Shown: positions 1 through 5,933 of the stretch, piece after piece
Layout of the letters: every line of letters starts with the position of its first letter
How positions within the stretch are numbered: the stretch's first letter is position 1
DNA from: an uncultured Roseburia sp.
GTDB lineage: Bacteria; Bacillota; Clostridia; Lachnospirales; Lachnospiraceae
Direction of reading: 5' to 3'
Assembly (NCBI GenBank): GCA_947384095.1
Contig: CANDFU010000056.1
Location: 1-8,539 of the forward strand
Length of the DNA stretch: 8,539 bases
Made by a program: the position numbers and the translations under genes
Notes under the pieces: generated by a model
Told to the model about the DNA's origin: nothing
The model's input: the letters and a program-made list of their open reading frames with translations, nothing else
The model's database searches: none

Positions 1-145
1 GCTTTTCATTGACAAATATCAGTTTCCGTGTATGCTTTTCTTTTATTTCCTCACAGGTAATGCCGATTCTGGCAAACATTTCCAGTGTCTGATCCGCAAG
101 TCTCCCCTTTCCGAGGGCAAACGTCAGATACCTCTTCCCTTCCAT
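1..145 (-). CDS. hisG: ATP phosphoribosyltransferase catalytic subunit (short form), N-terminal fragment
   Basis: The reverse strand from ATG at 143-145 reads MEGKRYLTFALGKGRLADQ and continues open for 48 codons to the window edge. The opening RYLTFALGKGRLADQT-LEMFARIGI is the typical start of HisG, which condenses ATP with PRPP in the first step of histidine synthesis. In short-form systems HisG lacks its own regulatory domain and needs HisZ, whose gene lies immediately upstream on the same strand. An AAGGAG ribosome site at 155-160 sits 9 bases before the ATG and supports this start. The gap to the hisZ stop is 105 bases, which is wide for partner genes in one operon. The rest of the gene lies beyond position 1, so catalytic residues and full length cannot be judged. 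The short-form assignment is inferred from the HisZ neighbour and the sequence at the N terminus. Confidence 0.9.
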   Translation of the reverse strand, partial: MEGKRYLTFALGKGRLADQTLEMFARIGITCEEIKEKHTRKLIFVNEK

Positions 146-195
146 AAATAAAGGCTCCTTCCATCCTTACGATTCGCCGCGGCCTATGCATCCGC

Positions 196-226
196 CCGGT
201 ACACGCGGCGCCCTGTGTTTACCCGG
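196..226 (-). other. Imperfect GC-rich hairpin between hisZ and hisG
   Basis: In the 105-base hisZ-hisG gap the reverse strand can fold with CCGG-T-ACAC on one arm and GTGT-A-CCGG on the other. The arms carry small bulges, and the loop is about 10 bases and GC-rich. No U-run follows, so it does not look like a terminator. It could stabilise the hisG part of the message or adjust HisZ:HisG stoichiometry, but that is inference and it could equally be chance in GC-rich spacer DNA. Confidence 0.3.
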
Positions 227-250
227 ACAGGCTCCCCGAAACCGGCAAAC

Positions 251-1435
251 CTATAAAAATCTTATCTCCGTGATATGATTCTGCTGCGCATAGGCCGTGT
301 AATCCGCCTCTGTTTTTGCCGGATCCCTCGCAAGCAGCACCACCGCCTGCCCCGCGCTCCTGCGTTTTCTGGCCTGCAGAATCGCCTCGCTGCGTCCCGA
401 CGGCCCATATACAATCAGAAGCAGCAGGCGGTTTACCGGAACCTCAATCTTCTGCCGCAGAAGCACCGCCATCAGCTGATCGAGCACGATTGCAAATCCG
501 ATGGAAGCGGATGCCTTTCCGAAATGGGTAAGAAGCCGATCATAACGCCCGCCCTGCACGATCGCCTCCCCGCTTCCAAACGTATAACCCGCAAAGATAA
601 TCCCTGTATAATACTGGTAGCGGCTGATAATTCCAAGCTCAAAAGAGACATAACGGGAAATCCCATAGACTTCCAGAATCGCATGAAGCTCTTCCAGCCT
701 CCCGAGCGCCTCTGAAATGCGCGGATACCCCGCCGCGCAACGCCTGGCTGCGCCGAAATCCTCCGGCCCCGTATAGAAATTTCCGAGCATGCCAAAAAGC
801 TGCTTTAACTCTTCCTTCAGGTTCATGGACGAGATCATCTCATCGACCCCGAAAAAGTTCTTGTTCGCAATCAGACCGCGCAGCTCTTCCTCCTGCTCCT
901 CCTTAAGCCCGGCCGCCTCCTTAAGCCCACGGAAAAAATCTGCGTGGCCGACGCTGATCTGAAACTCCTTAAGCCCGGCTGCCCTGAGGCAGTCCACAAC
1001 CATCGAGATCATCTCCGCGTCCGCGTCCACGCCCAAGTCTCCGATCAGCTCGGCTCCAAGCTGCGTATTCTCTTTCAGCCTCCCCTGATAACTGTTGTTA
1101 TTGATAAACGTATTTCCGGCATAACAGAGGCGGACGGGCATCTCTTCCTCATGGAAATAGGTCGCCGCGCAGCGTGCAACCGACGGCGTGATATCCGGCC
1201 TGAGCGCCAGCGTATTGCCCTCCCTGTCAAAAAACTTGTAGAGGTCCCTTGACGGCGTCGTTCCGATTTCCTTCCCAAAAATATCGAAATATTCAAACGT
1301 CGGGGTCTGAATCGGGCGATACCCGTACTGCCTCAGCATCCCGTTGAGCTTTTCCTCTAAAACCAGCTTTTTCTCGCACTCCTCATTATAAATATCCCGC
1401 ACACCCTCGGGTGTGTGCAACAATCTTTCTCTCAT
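251..1435 (-). CDS. hisZ: ATP phosphoribosyltransferase regulatory subunit HisZ
   Basis: This 394-residue protein is a catalytically inactive paralogue of histidyl-tRNA synthetase. It assembles with short HisG in the cytoplasm, is needed for activity, and confers histidine feedback inhibition (family knowledge). Visible class II synthetase-like landmarks are an N-terminal LLHTPEGVRDIY, LRPDITPSVAR at about residues 78-88 (motif 2 region), QLGAELIG at about 125-132, YYTGIIF at about 275-281 and GGRYDRL at about 295-301 (motif 3 region). I chose ATG 1435 because GGAGG at 1441-1445 lies 5 bases upstream. An ATG at 1447 and a longer reading frame to 1504 exist, but neither has a comparable ribosome site or family similarity. 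hisG follows downstream. A perfect sigma-A promoter lies at 1580-1608, leaving a leader of roughly 135 bases. A true HisRS is unlikely, because the Arg-rich HisRS signature before the YYTG motif is replaced by IISRYQ. Confidence 0.93.
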   Translation of the reverse strand: MRERLLHTPEGVRDIYNEECEKKLVLEEKLNGMLRQYGYRPIQTPTFEYFDIFGKEIGTTPSRDLYKFFDREGNTLALRPDITPSVARCAATYFHEEEMPVRLCYAGNTFINNNSYQGRLKENTQLGAELIGDLGVDADAEMISMVVDCLRAAGLKEFQISVGHADFFRGLKEAAGLKEEQEEELRGLIANKNFFGVDEMISSMNLKEELKQLFGMLGNFYTGPEDFGAARRCAAGYPRISEALGRLEELHAILEVYGISRYVSFELGIISRYQYYTGIIFAGYTFGSGEAIVQGGRYDRLLTHFGKASASIGFAIVLDQLMAVLLRQKIEVPVNRLLLLIVYGPSGRSEAILQARKRRSAGQAVVLLARDPAKTEADYTAYAQQNHITEIRFL

Positions 1436-1579
1436 CCCGCCCTCCATGCACGCAACAAATTCCGATTTTCTGACTACGGCACAAATATGTGCGCTGCCCG
1501 CCACAGATCCATGCGCAGCAGCTGCTTTTGCAAATTAAAGTGTTAATTCGCCAACGTATCTGCAAACAAAACTCTTTCG

Positions 1580-1608
1580 ATTATAAGGGAAATTCCTGCG
1601 ATTGTCAA
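1580..1608 (-). promoter_or_regulatory. Consensus sigma-A promoter for hisZ-hisG
   Basis: The reverse strand carries TTGACA at 1608-1603, a 17-base spacer and TATAAT at 1585-1580. Both hexamers match the sigma-A consensus completely and the spacer is optimal. Transcription would start near 1573, giving a leader of about 135 bases before hisZ. The -35 box overlaps the stop codon of recU (1605-1607), so the two units are packed tightly. No T-box specifier sequence or His-rich leader peptide is visible. Confidence 0.85.
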
Positions 1609-2138
1609 TCCCTCCGGAGCAGGTCCTTCTGCAGTGCATCCAGGTACGGCACCAGAACCCCTCTCCCTTTTTCAAGAAAAAAATCCGGCTCCAGCTCTTC
1701 ATACCGGAAACTCTTACGGCCGCCCTCCCTGGAGCGGTTCCAGAACGCCTTAAGCTTTTCAAACCTTAAGTAATAAAATACATCCCTGTGCGTAAAACTG
1801 AGCAGAAAAAACGCGATTCCTCCCTGTTTCTCAAAATGTTCCATAAAGTTCACCTGATGCTCATGGATATTCTGAAGCGGAAACGTATCCGAGTGGCACT
1901 CTTTTGCATCAAAACAGACCGGGATCCCCTGCACGGCGCCGATATAGTCGACGGTACTTTTCTGGTCAAAATAGGCAAGCGTGATATGCCTTGTCTCCTT
2001 GTCAATTGTAATCGGGGTGATCGGAGTCGGGACCTTCTGAATCAGCGCAAGCCCGTTTTCCAGATATTTCTCATTGGTGCGGTTGATGTATTCTTCCAGC
2101 GCAGATCCCCTTAACCCCCTCGAATTCCATGTCGCCAT
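1605..2138 (-). CDS. recU: Holliday junction resolvase RecU
   Basis: This 177-residue protein matches RecU, the Firmicute endonuclease that cleaves four-way DNA junctions during recombination and chromosome segregation. The N-terminal block WNSRGLRGSALEEYINRTN matches the family pattern, and PTPITPI follows. The PD-(D/E)xK nuclease core is visible as STVDYIG (Asp at about residue 64), then CFDAKE at about 75-80, then FPLQNIHEHQ and a GGIAFFLLSF strand. The core acidic residue before Ala-Lys is Asp77, where most family members I recall have Glu. This is a conservative change and activity is still expected. Start choice: ATG 2138 has GAGGA (2148-2144) 5 bases upstream, whereas ATG 2150 abuts its purine run and has no usable spacing. 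In many Firmicutes recU sits beside a class A penicillin-binding protein gene. Here it sits between an AEC permease and the histidine operon instead. Confidence 0.92.
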   Translation of the reverse strand: MATWNSRGLRGSALEEYINRTNEKYLENGLALIQKVPTPITPITIDKETRHITLAYFDQKSTVDYIGAVQGIPVCFDAKECHSDTFPLQNIHEHQVNFMEHFEKQGGIAFFLLSFTHRDVFYYLRFEKLKAFWNRSREGGRKSFRYEELEPDFFLEKGRGVLVPYLDALQKDLLRRD

Positions 2139-2176
2139 ACTGATCCTCATTCCTCAATTCATCATAATCCTACCAG

Positions 2177-2205
2177 ATTTTAACACGAATCCCCCCATGC
2201 AGCAA
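2177..2205 (-). promoter_or_regulatory. Probable extended -10 sigma-A promoter for recU
   Basis: The reverse strand has TAAAAT at 2182-2177, preceded by the extended -10 element TG at 2185-2184. A partial -35 box, TTGCTG (2205-2200), lies 17 bases upstream. Transcription would start near 2170, about 30 bases before the chosen recU start. The -35 match is only three of six, so the call depends mainly on the extended -10. Confidence 0.55.
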
Positions 2206-2228
2206 CCGTCCGGCGGCAGATGGTACTC

Positions 2229-3140
2229 CTATGCCGCCGTCAGCACCATGCCCCATAATGGTATCGTTATCATGGAAAGTATCGTAGATGCAATCACCAG
2301 CCTTGTCGCAAAGATCTCATCCGCATGATATTTACTGGCCAGAATGCTTGTCGTCGCCCCCGCCGGCATGCCGGTCAGAATCACGCAGATTCCGGTCACC
2401 AGATACGGCATGGAAAACATTCTGCACACACCATATACCAGCCCGGGCATGATCGCCAGCCGCAAAATACTATAGAAAAGCACTTCCCTGTCAAACAACA
2501 GGCGCAGATCCGCCTTCGCAAGTATCATCCCGATAACCATCATGGACAATGCCGTATTGCATCTTCCGATTGTCTGAAACACATTCATCAGTATATCCGG
2601 CAGGGAAATCTGCAGGCACATCACCAGAATACCCATGACGCAGGCCAGAATACAGGGATGTGTGACAACCTTCTTTATCGTGCCTTTCCAGTCGCTGCTC
2701 CTGGTGTAAATAGCAAGGCCGGATGACCACATCATAACCCTGAGCGGAATCAGAAACATATTGGCCATGGCAAGCCCCATTTCCCCGAACATTCCCTCCA
2801 CGACAGGATTGCCCAGGAAACCGGCATTGGAGCAGATCAGCCCGTAACGGAGACTCATCTGGTGCGATAGTTCCTTTCTGGCATAAAATACTTTTCCCGC
2901 AACAGAGCTGAAAATCTGGATCCCGATACTGATGACAAGGACCAGAAGAAACTGTCCCAGAAATCCCTGGATGCTTCCGGCCGTAAACGCGCTTAAAATA
3001 TTACAGGGCAGGACAATATAGATCACCAGGTCCGTGATATTCTTCTGCCCCTCATCCGACACCAGCCCTTTCTTTTTCACCATCATACCCACAAAAATCA
3101 ACGCAAACATTGTAATCTGCATCGCAATTATATCTTTCAT
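2229..3140 (-). CDS. AEC (auxin efflux carrier) family permease
   Basis: This is a 303-residue, very hydrophobic membrane protein of the AEC family. Bacterial members of this BART-superfamily group move organic anions such as malate or malonate. Family hallmarks are the N-terminal helix with MFALIFVGMMVKKKGLVSDEG, the LVIYIVLPCNIL segment ending in a Pro-containing helix, SNAGFLGNPVV at about 104-114, and the C-terminal TGMPAGATTSILASKY at about 256-271. These correspond to the two discontinuous helices of the inverted repeat fold, and about ten membrane segments are expected. The start is ATG 3140, with AAGAGG (3154-3149) 8 bases upstream. A GTG three codons earlier (3149) overlaps that ribosome site and is less likely. 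The gene is divergent from the CLC gene across a 140-base region, in which I see no convincing promoter for this strand. The substrate cannot be named: no malolactic, decarboxylase or other metabolic partner gene adjoins it. Confidence 0.85.
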   Translation of the reverse strand: MKDIIAMQITMFALIFVGMMVKKKGLVSDEGQKNITDLVIYIVLPCNILSAFTAGSIQGFLGQFLLVLVISIGIQIFSSVAGKVFYARKELSHQMSLRYGLICSNAGFLGNPVVEGMFGEMGLAMANMFLIPLRVMMWSSGLAIYTRSSDWKGTIKKVVTHPCILACVMGILVMCLQISLPDILMNVFQTIGRCNTALSMMVIGMILAKADLRLLFDREVLFYSILRLAIMPGLVYGVCRMFSMPYLVTGICVILTGMPAGATTSILASKYHADEIFATRLVIASTILSMITIPLWGMVLTAA

Positions 3141-3182
3141 TTCATGCACCTCTTCATCGTTTTGTTTCCATTTCCATTAAAC

Positions 3183-3221
3183 CCGGCGGCCGATCTTATC
3201 CTTGCCGATTTCATCCGCCGG
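3183..3221. repeat. 7-base inverted repeat flanking the CLC -35 box (possible operator)
   Basis: CCGGCGG at 3183-3189 and its exact complement CCGCCGG at 3215-3221 lie either side of the -35 hexamer of the divergent CLC gene, with centres 32 bases (about three helical turns) apart. A GCCGAT direct repeat (3189-3194 and 3204-3209) lies within the same stretch. The spacing would suit a dimeric or cooperative regulator on one DNA face, but no regulator gene is visible. Confidence 0.35.
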
Positions 3222-3230
3222 TAGTATAAT
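3202..3230 (+). promoter_or_regulatory. Sigma-A promoter for the CLC transporter gene
   Basis: TTGCCG (3202-3207, four of six matches) is followed after exactly 17 bases by a perfect TATAAT (3225-3230). Transcription would start near 3237, giving a leader of only about 44 bases. The leader holds the AAGGAG ribosome site (3265-3270), which is 10 bases before the ATG at 3281. The leader is too short for an upstream fluoride riboswitch. Confidence 0.75.
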
Positions 3231-3280
3231 ACTTCTATCCGAATGTTCGTTTATTCCATATTTTAAGGAGATCAGATCAT

Positions 3281-4540
3281 ATGAAGGAGATTATCAGACA
3301 AAAAATACGCCACGGTTTCGACCGGATGGCGACGTCCATAAAATGGGTCATCTTTTCCCTCCTGTCGGGATGTGTGATCGGCGCAGTCGGAACGGCTTTC
3401 TATTTCGCAATGTCCGTTGTGACACTGATGCGCGAAAAAAATCCCTGGCTGCTCTTTCTGCTGCCGGTCGGCGGCCTGATGATCGTCGGATGTTACCGCC
3501 TCCTCCACGACGACAAGGATACAGGGACAAATCTGGTTCTCTCCGCAATTCATTCCGGGGACGAACTTCCCCTGCGCATGGCGCCGCTGATTTTCCTGTC
3601 GACGCTGATCACACACCTGTTCGGAGGATCCGCCGGAAGAGAAGGCGCCGCCTTACAGCTCGGAGGCAGTATCGGAAACGGCATCGGCAGACTCTTCCGT
3701 TTTGACGAAAAGGACAAGCATATTATGATTATGTGCGGCATGAGCGCCGCTTTTTCGGCGTTGTTCGGCACGCCGATGGCCGCGGCAATTTTTTCCATGG
3801 AAGTCGTCAGCGTCGGTATTATGCACTATTCCGCCCTCGTGCCCTGCGTCATTGCCTCGCTGATCGCCCACGCGATCGCCGTATCTTTCGGGGTAGCCCC
3901 GGAAGCTTTTCCACTGAAAGAAATCCCGTCTTTTACATTTGGCTCCGCCGCCCGGGTATGTGTGCTCGCGATTCTCTGCGCGCTTTTAAGCATCTGTTTC
4001 TGCGTGATGCTGCACCAGGCAGAGCACTTTTACAAAAAACTGATCAGAAACCAGTATCTGCGCGCCGCGGCGGGCGGTTGTATCGTAGTCCTCCTGACCC
4101 TTCTTGCCGGCAGTCAGACCTACAACGGCGCCGGTATGCCCATGATTGAACATTGCATGGAAGGCACGGTCCGTCCGGAAGCCTTTTTCCTTAAAATGCT
4201 CTTTACGGCCGCCACTCTGGGAGCCGGTTTCAAAGGCGGCGAGATCGTTCCGTCCTTTTTCACGGGAGCCACCTTCGGCTGCCTGTTCGGGAATCTGACA
4301 GGGTTCTCTCCCTCCCTGTGTACCGCCGTCGGCATGGTCTCTGTCTTCTGCGGCGTGACAAACTGCCCGGTCACGGCTCTCCTTATCAGCTTCGAGCTCT
4401 TTGGCTTTGAAGGAATGCCTTATTTTCTTCTGACAGCGGCTTTCAGCTATATGCTCTCCGGCTACTACGGCCTGTATCACAGCCAGAAAATCATCTACTC
4501 CAAATACAAAACCAACTACATAAACCGCAAAACACAGTAA
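3281..4540 (+). CDS. CLC-family anion channel/transporter, CLC-F-like
   Basis: This 419-residue integral membrane protein belongs to the CLC family, whose members move chloride or fluoride, often coupled to protons. Visible pore elements are DTGTNLVL at about 80-87 (position of the first selectivity loop), GGSAGREGAALQLGG at about 115-129 carrying the gating glutamate Glu121, FSALFGTPMAAAIFSMEV at about 158-175, and GAGFKGGEIVPSFFTGATFG at about 314-333. The canonical GSGIP of chloride CLCs is absent. The loops GTNLV, GREGA and GGEIVP instead resemble the bacterial fluoride/proton antiporter branch (CLC-F). However, Thr83 occupies the loop where I recall CLC-F proteins carrying Met or Asn, so fluoride specificity is not secure. 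The start has AAGGAG 10 bases upstream. The gene is a single unit, divergent from the AEC gene and ending before a strong hairpin. No fluoride riboswitch precedes it. Confidence 0.88.
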   Translation: MKEIIRQKIRHGFDRMATSIKWVIFSLLSGCVIGAVGTAFYFAMSVVTLMREKNPWLLFLLPVGGLMIVGCYRLLHDDKDTGTNLVLSAIHSGDELPLRMAPLIFLSTLITHLFGGSAGREGAALQLGGSIGNGIGRLFRFDEKDKHIMIMCGMSAAFSALFGTPMAAAIFSMEVVSVGIMHYSALVPCVIASLIAHAIAVSFGVAPEAFPLKEIPSFTFGSAARVCVLAILCALLSICFCVMLHQAEHFYKKLIRNQYLRAAAGGCIVVLLTLLAGSQTYNGAGMPMIEHCMEGTVRPEAFFLKMLFTAATLGAGFKGGEIVPSFFTGATFGCLFGNLTGFSPSLCTAVGMVSVFCGVTNCPVTALLISFELFGFEGMPYFLLTAAFSYMLSGYYGLYHSQKIIYSKYKTNYINRKTQ

Positions 4541-4542
4541 AC

Positions 4543-4579
4543 CCCCTTTCACCCCCGGTGCAGCCGGGGATGGAAGGGG
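4543..4579. terminator. Strong hairpin between convergent genes, possible bidirectional terminator
   Basis: Two bases after the CLC stop codon, bases 4543-4558 can pair with 4564-4579. CCCCTT pairs with AAGGGG on the outside and CCCCGG with CCGGGG on the inside, with one G-T wobble and a single C-A mismatch between them and a 5-base loop. On the + strand no U-run follows. On the - strand GTTTACTGTGTTTT follows, which is a weak U-rich tail. It lies between convergent genes, so an end for either transcript is plausible, but it is not a textbook intrinsic terminator. Confidence 0.5.
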
Positions 4580-4646
4580 CTTGCCATGAAAGCTCTGAAA
4601 CAAACGATCAGACGTCCGCATTCCGCTGCGGCCTATGTGCATGCCG

Positions 4647-5114
4647 TCAGTCTTTTTCCGTCATCCGGATTTCCTCCGTCCCGGAAACCGCTTCGTTTAC
4701 CGCGGCATCCTCCATCTCCTCCATCTCGTTGATTTTCCGCGTACAGTGCGCGTCCTGCGCGATTGCGCTTAAAATCCGCTTGATATCCCCCGGCGTAAAC
4801 ATGGAAATGGCATGCGACAGATCTCCGATATTGGCCCGGTTCACCTTAAGGCAGCCGCCGTCCTCAAGCGGAATTGTCAGAACCTGTTTCGGGTCACTGA
4901 TATCCCCAAGGCTGATCACCTGTTTTTCATCATCGCAAAAAAACGTGACTCCGTGATACTGAATATACCCCTGCCCGTCCGCCATAAAAGAATACGGCGC
5001 TTTCTTCTCTGTTTCTATTTTTTTCTCCACATAACTCCCGTCGATCGCCGGCCTGTTCCGCGGGCTTTGTATGCGTGAAAAATCCTGACTTCCTCCGATT
5101 GCCGCTATTGACAT
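4647..5114 (-). CDS. Uncharacterised 155-residue protein with a sigma-28-type promoter
   Basis: I do not recognise a named family. The protein is small and acidic at its C terminus, with no signal peptide and no membrane segment. The N terminus MSIAAIGGSQDFSRIQ looks flexible, and residues 41-60 (YSFMADGQ then YIQYHGVTFFCDD) look like short beta strands. VISLGDISDPKQVLTIPLEDGGCLKV (about 66-91) alternates strands and turns. Residues 92-135 (IGDLSHAISMFTPGDIKRIL and following) are likely amphipathic helices, followed by a Glu-rich tail. It has three cysteines (60, 88, 124). The start is strongly supported by AGGAGG (5128-5123) 8 bases before ATG 5114. Upstream lies GCCGATAA with a 15-base spaced GAAA, a flagellar sigma-28 type promoter, which suggests expression with late motility genes. 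That fits the flagellin gene elsewhere in the window. It is a confident gene with unknown function; a flagellar or chemotaxis accessory role is inference. Confidence 0.8.
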   Translation of the reverse strand: MSIAAIGGSQDFSRIQSPRNRPAIDGSYVEKKIETEKKAPYSFMADGQGYIQYHGVTFFCDDEKQVISLGDISDPKQVLTIPLEDGGCLKVNRANIGDLSHAISMFTPGDIKRILSAIAQDAHCTRKINEMEEMEDAAVNEAVSGTEEIRMTEKD

Positions 5115-5160
5115 TATTTCTTCCTCCTGTCATCCTCTATGTATTTGTTTCTCTCTTAGA

Positions 5161-5187
5161 TTATCGGCACGGAAATGTATTTTTTTC
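5161..5187 (-). promoter_or_regulatory. Putative sigma-28 (SigD/FliA) flagellar promoter
   Basis: The reverse strand carries GCCGATAA at 5168-5161, identical to the enterobacterial FliA -10 consensus and seven of eight to Bacillus SigD GCCGATAT. GAAA at 5187-5184 lies 15 bases upstream, against the consensus TAAA, so the -35 matches three of four at the correct spacing. Transcription would start near 5155, about 40 bases before the 155-residue gene. No good sigma-A hexamer pair competes in this interval. Confidence 0.65.
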
Positions 5188-5263
5188 AAAAAATGTAACG
5201 AATCCCGCAATTATTGTCAGCAAATCCATTTGTCCGGATGGCTTTTGCCACATTCCTATATGC

Positions 5264-5297
5264 AAAAAGCTGTCCGTTTTTGAACCGGACAACTTTT
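5264..5297 (-). terminator. Intrinsic terminator of bioY
   Basis: On the reverse strand AAAAGTTGTCCG (5297-5286) pairs with CGGACAGCTTTT (5276-5265), twelve pairs including one G-U, around a 9-base loop. The 3' arm runs into a T-tract ending at 5264. It lies 27 bases beyond the bioY stop codon. The A-rich 5' arm means it could also stop transcription on the opposite strand. This separates bioY from the sigma-28-type unit downstream. Confidence 0.85.
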
Positions 5298-5324
5298 AAG
5301 AACAGCATAACCATTCATTTTTCC

Positions 5325-5861
5325 TCAATAACCTCCGCTGCCGCCATACAGCGCCCTGCGGACCGGCAGCGCCACCAGATATGCGCCGACAACGGAAACC
5401 ACGTCCTTGATCAGATATGGCACGGAAACCTGCAAAAAGGAAACCGGAAACGCGACTCCCGCCACCACTGTATACTGTATCACCCCAAGGAGATGACATA
5501 CCGCCAGTCCTGCAATGCCCATGGCAACGCGGACAATGGAGTTCCTTTTTGTCATTCCGGCTCCGCAGAGCGCTGTCAGGACGAGAAATCCCCACAAAAA
5601 TCCGCCGGTATACCCTGCCAGCCAGGACGGTCCGCCGGTCATCCCCGCAAACACGGGAACGCCGACCGTTCCCAGCAGCAGATAAATAACCGTCGACGCC
5701 GTCCCTCTGCGAAAACCAAGCACATAGCCGCAGAGCGCCACAGCAAACGTCTGCAGAGTCACCGGCACACCGCTGGGCATCGGAATCGTCAGGATGGAAA
5801 GCACGCTTAAAACCGCCGTAAACATTCCGATTGTTACAATTGTCTTTGTCGATATCTTCAT
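5325..5861 (-). CDS. bioY: Biotin transporter substrate-binding subunit BioY (ECF S component)
   Basis: This 179-residue membrane protein is BioY, which binds biotin and works with the shared energy-coupling module (EcfA, EcfA', EcfT), encoded elsewhere. Family features are the opening helix with a PMPSGVPVTLQTF loop at about 27-39, YLLLGTVGVPVFAG followed by GGPSWLAGYTGGFLWGF (about 60-92, the biotin-binding loop region), and FLQVSVPYLIKDVV near 142-155, matching the C-terminal P(Y/F)-x-K region. Six membrane helices are expected. I chose ATG 5861 because GGAGG (5872-5868) lies 6 bases upstream. The open frame extends to 5933, but that would place the start inside the -35 box. An ATG at 5874 belongs to another frame. 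A sigma-A promoter overlapped by a BirA-like palindrome precedes it, so biotin repression is predicted. No biotin synthesis genes are adjacent, which fits a stand-alone uptake gene. Confidence 0.95.
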   Translation of the reverse strand: MKISTKTIVTIGMFTAVLSVLSILTIPMPSGVPVTLQTFAVALCGYVLGFRRGTASTVIYLLLGTVGVPVFAGMTGGPSWLAGYTGGFLWGFLVLTALCGAGMTKRNSIVRVAMGIAGLAVCHLLGVIQYTVVAGVAFPVSFLQVSVPYLIKDVVSVVGAYLVALPVRRALYGGSGGY

Positions 5862-5904
5862 CTTCCGCCTCCATAAAATTATGTCTGTGCTTCTACACAA
5901 AGAT

Positions 5905-5933
5905 ATCATATCTGCTTTTTGTTTTATTGTCAA
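5905..5933 (-). promoter_or_regulatory. Sigma-A promoter for bioY
   Basis: The reverse strand has a perfect TTGACA at 5933-5928, a 17-base spacer and TATGAT (5910-5905, five of six). Transcription would start near 5898, about 37 bases before the bioY ATG. The -35 box is part of the downstream half-site of a BirA-type operator. Confidence 0.85.

Noticed and set aside
1436..1573. T-box riboswitch or histidine attenuator peptide in the hisZ leader
   Set aside because: No TGGNACCGCG-type antiterminator sequence and no terminator are visible. The only short ATG frame (12 codons, MDLWRAAHIFVP) has one His and no ribosome site.
1940..1947. Another GCCGATAT on the + strand within recU
   Set aside because: No matching -35 lies 15 bases upstream and no + strand gene follows.
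3150..3280. Fluoride (crcB-motif) riboswitch upstream of the CLC gene
   Set aside because: The leader downstream of the clear promoter is only about 44 bases and lacks the GGNGAUG start and pseudoknot arms. The GCCGAT repeats lie upstream of the transcription start.
4616..4631. Small hairpin CCGCA/TGCGG after the 155-residue gene
   Set aside because: The stem is only 5 pairs and no U-run follows in either direction, so it cannot be called a terminator.
5296..5874. A 192-codon frame starting at ATG 5874, overlapping bioY on the same strand
   Set aside because: The BioY frame has clear family motifs and its own GGAGG site. This alternative frame is an Arg/Gly-rich shadow whose ATG lies within the bioY ribosome-site region.
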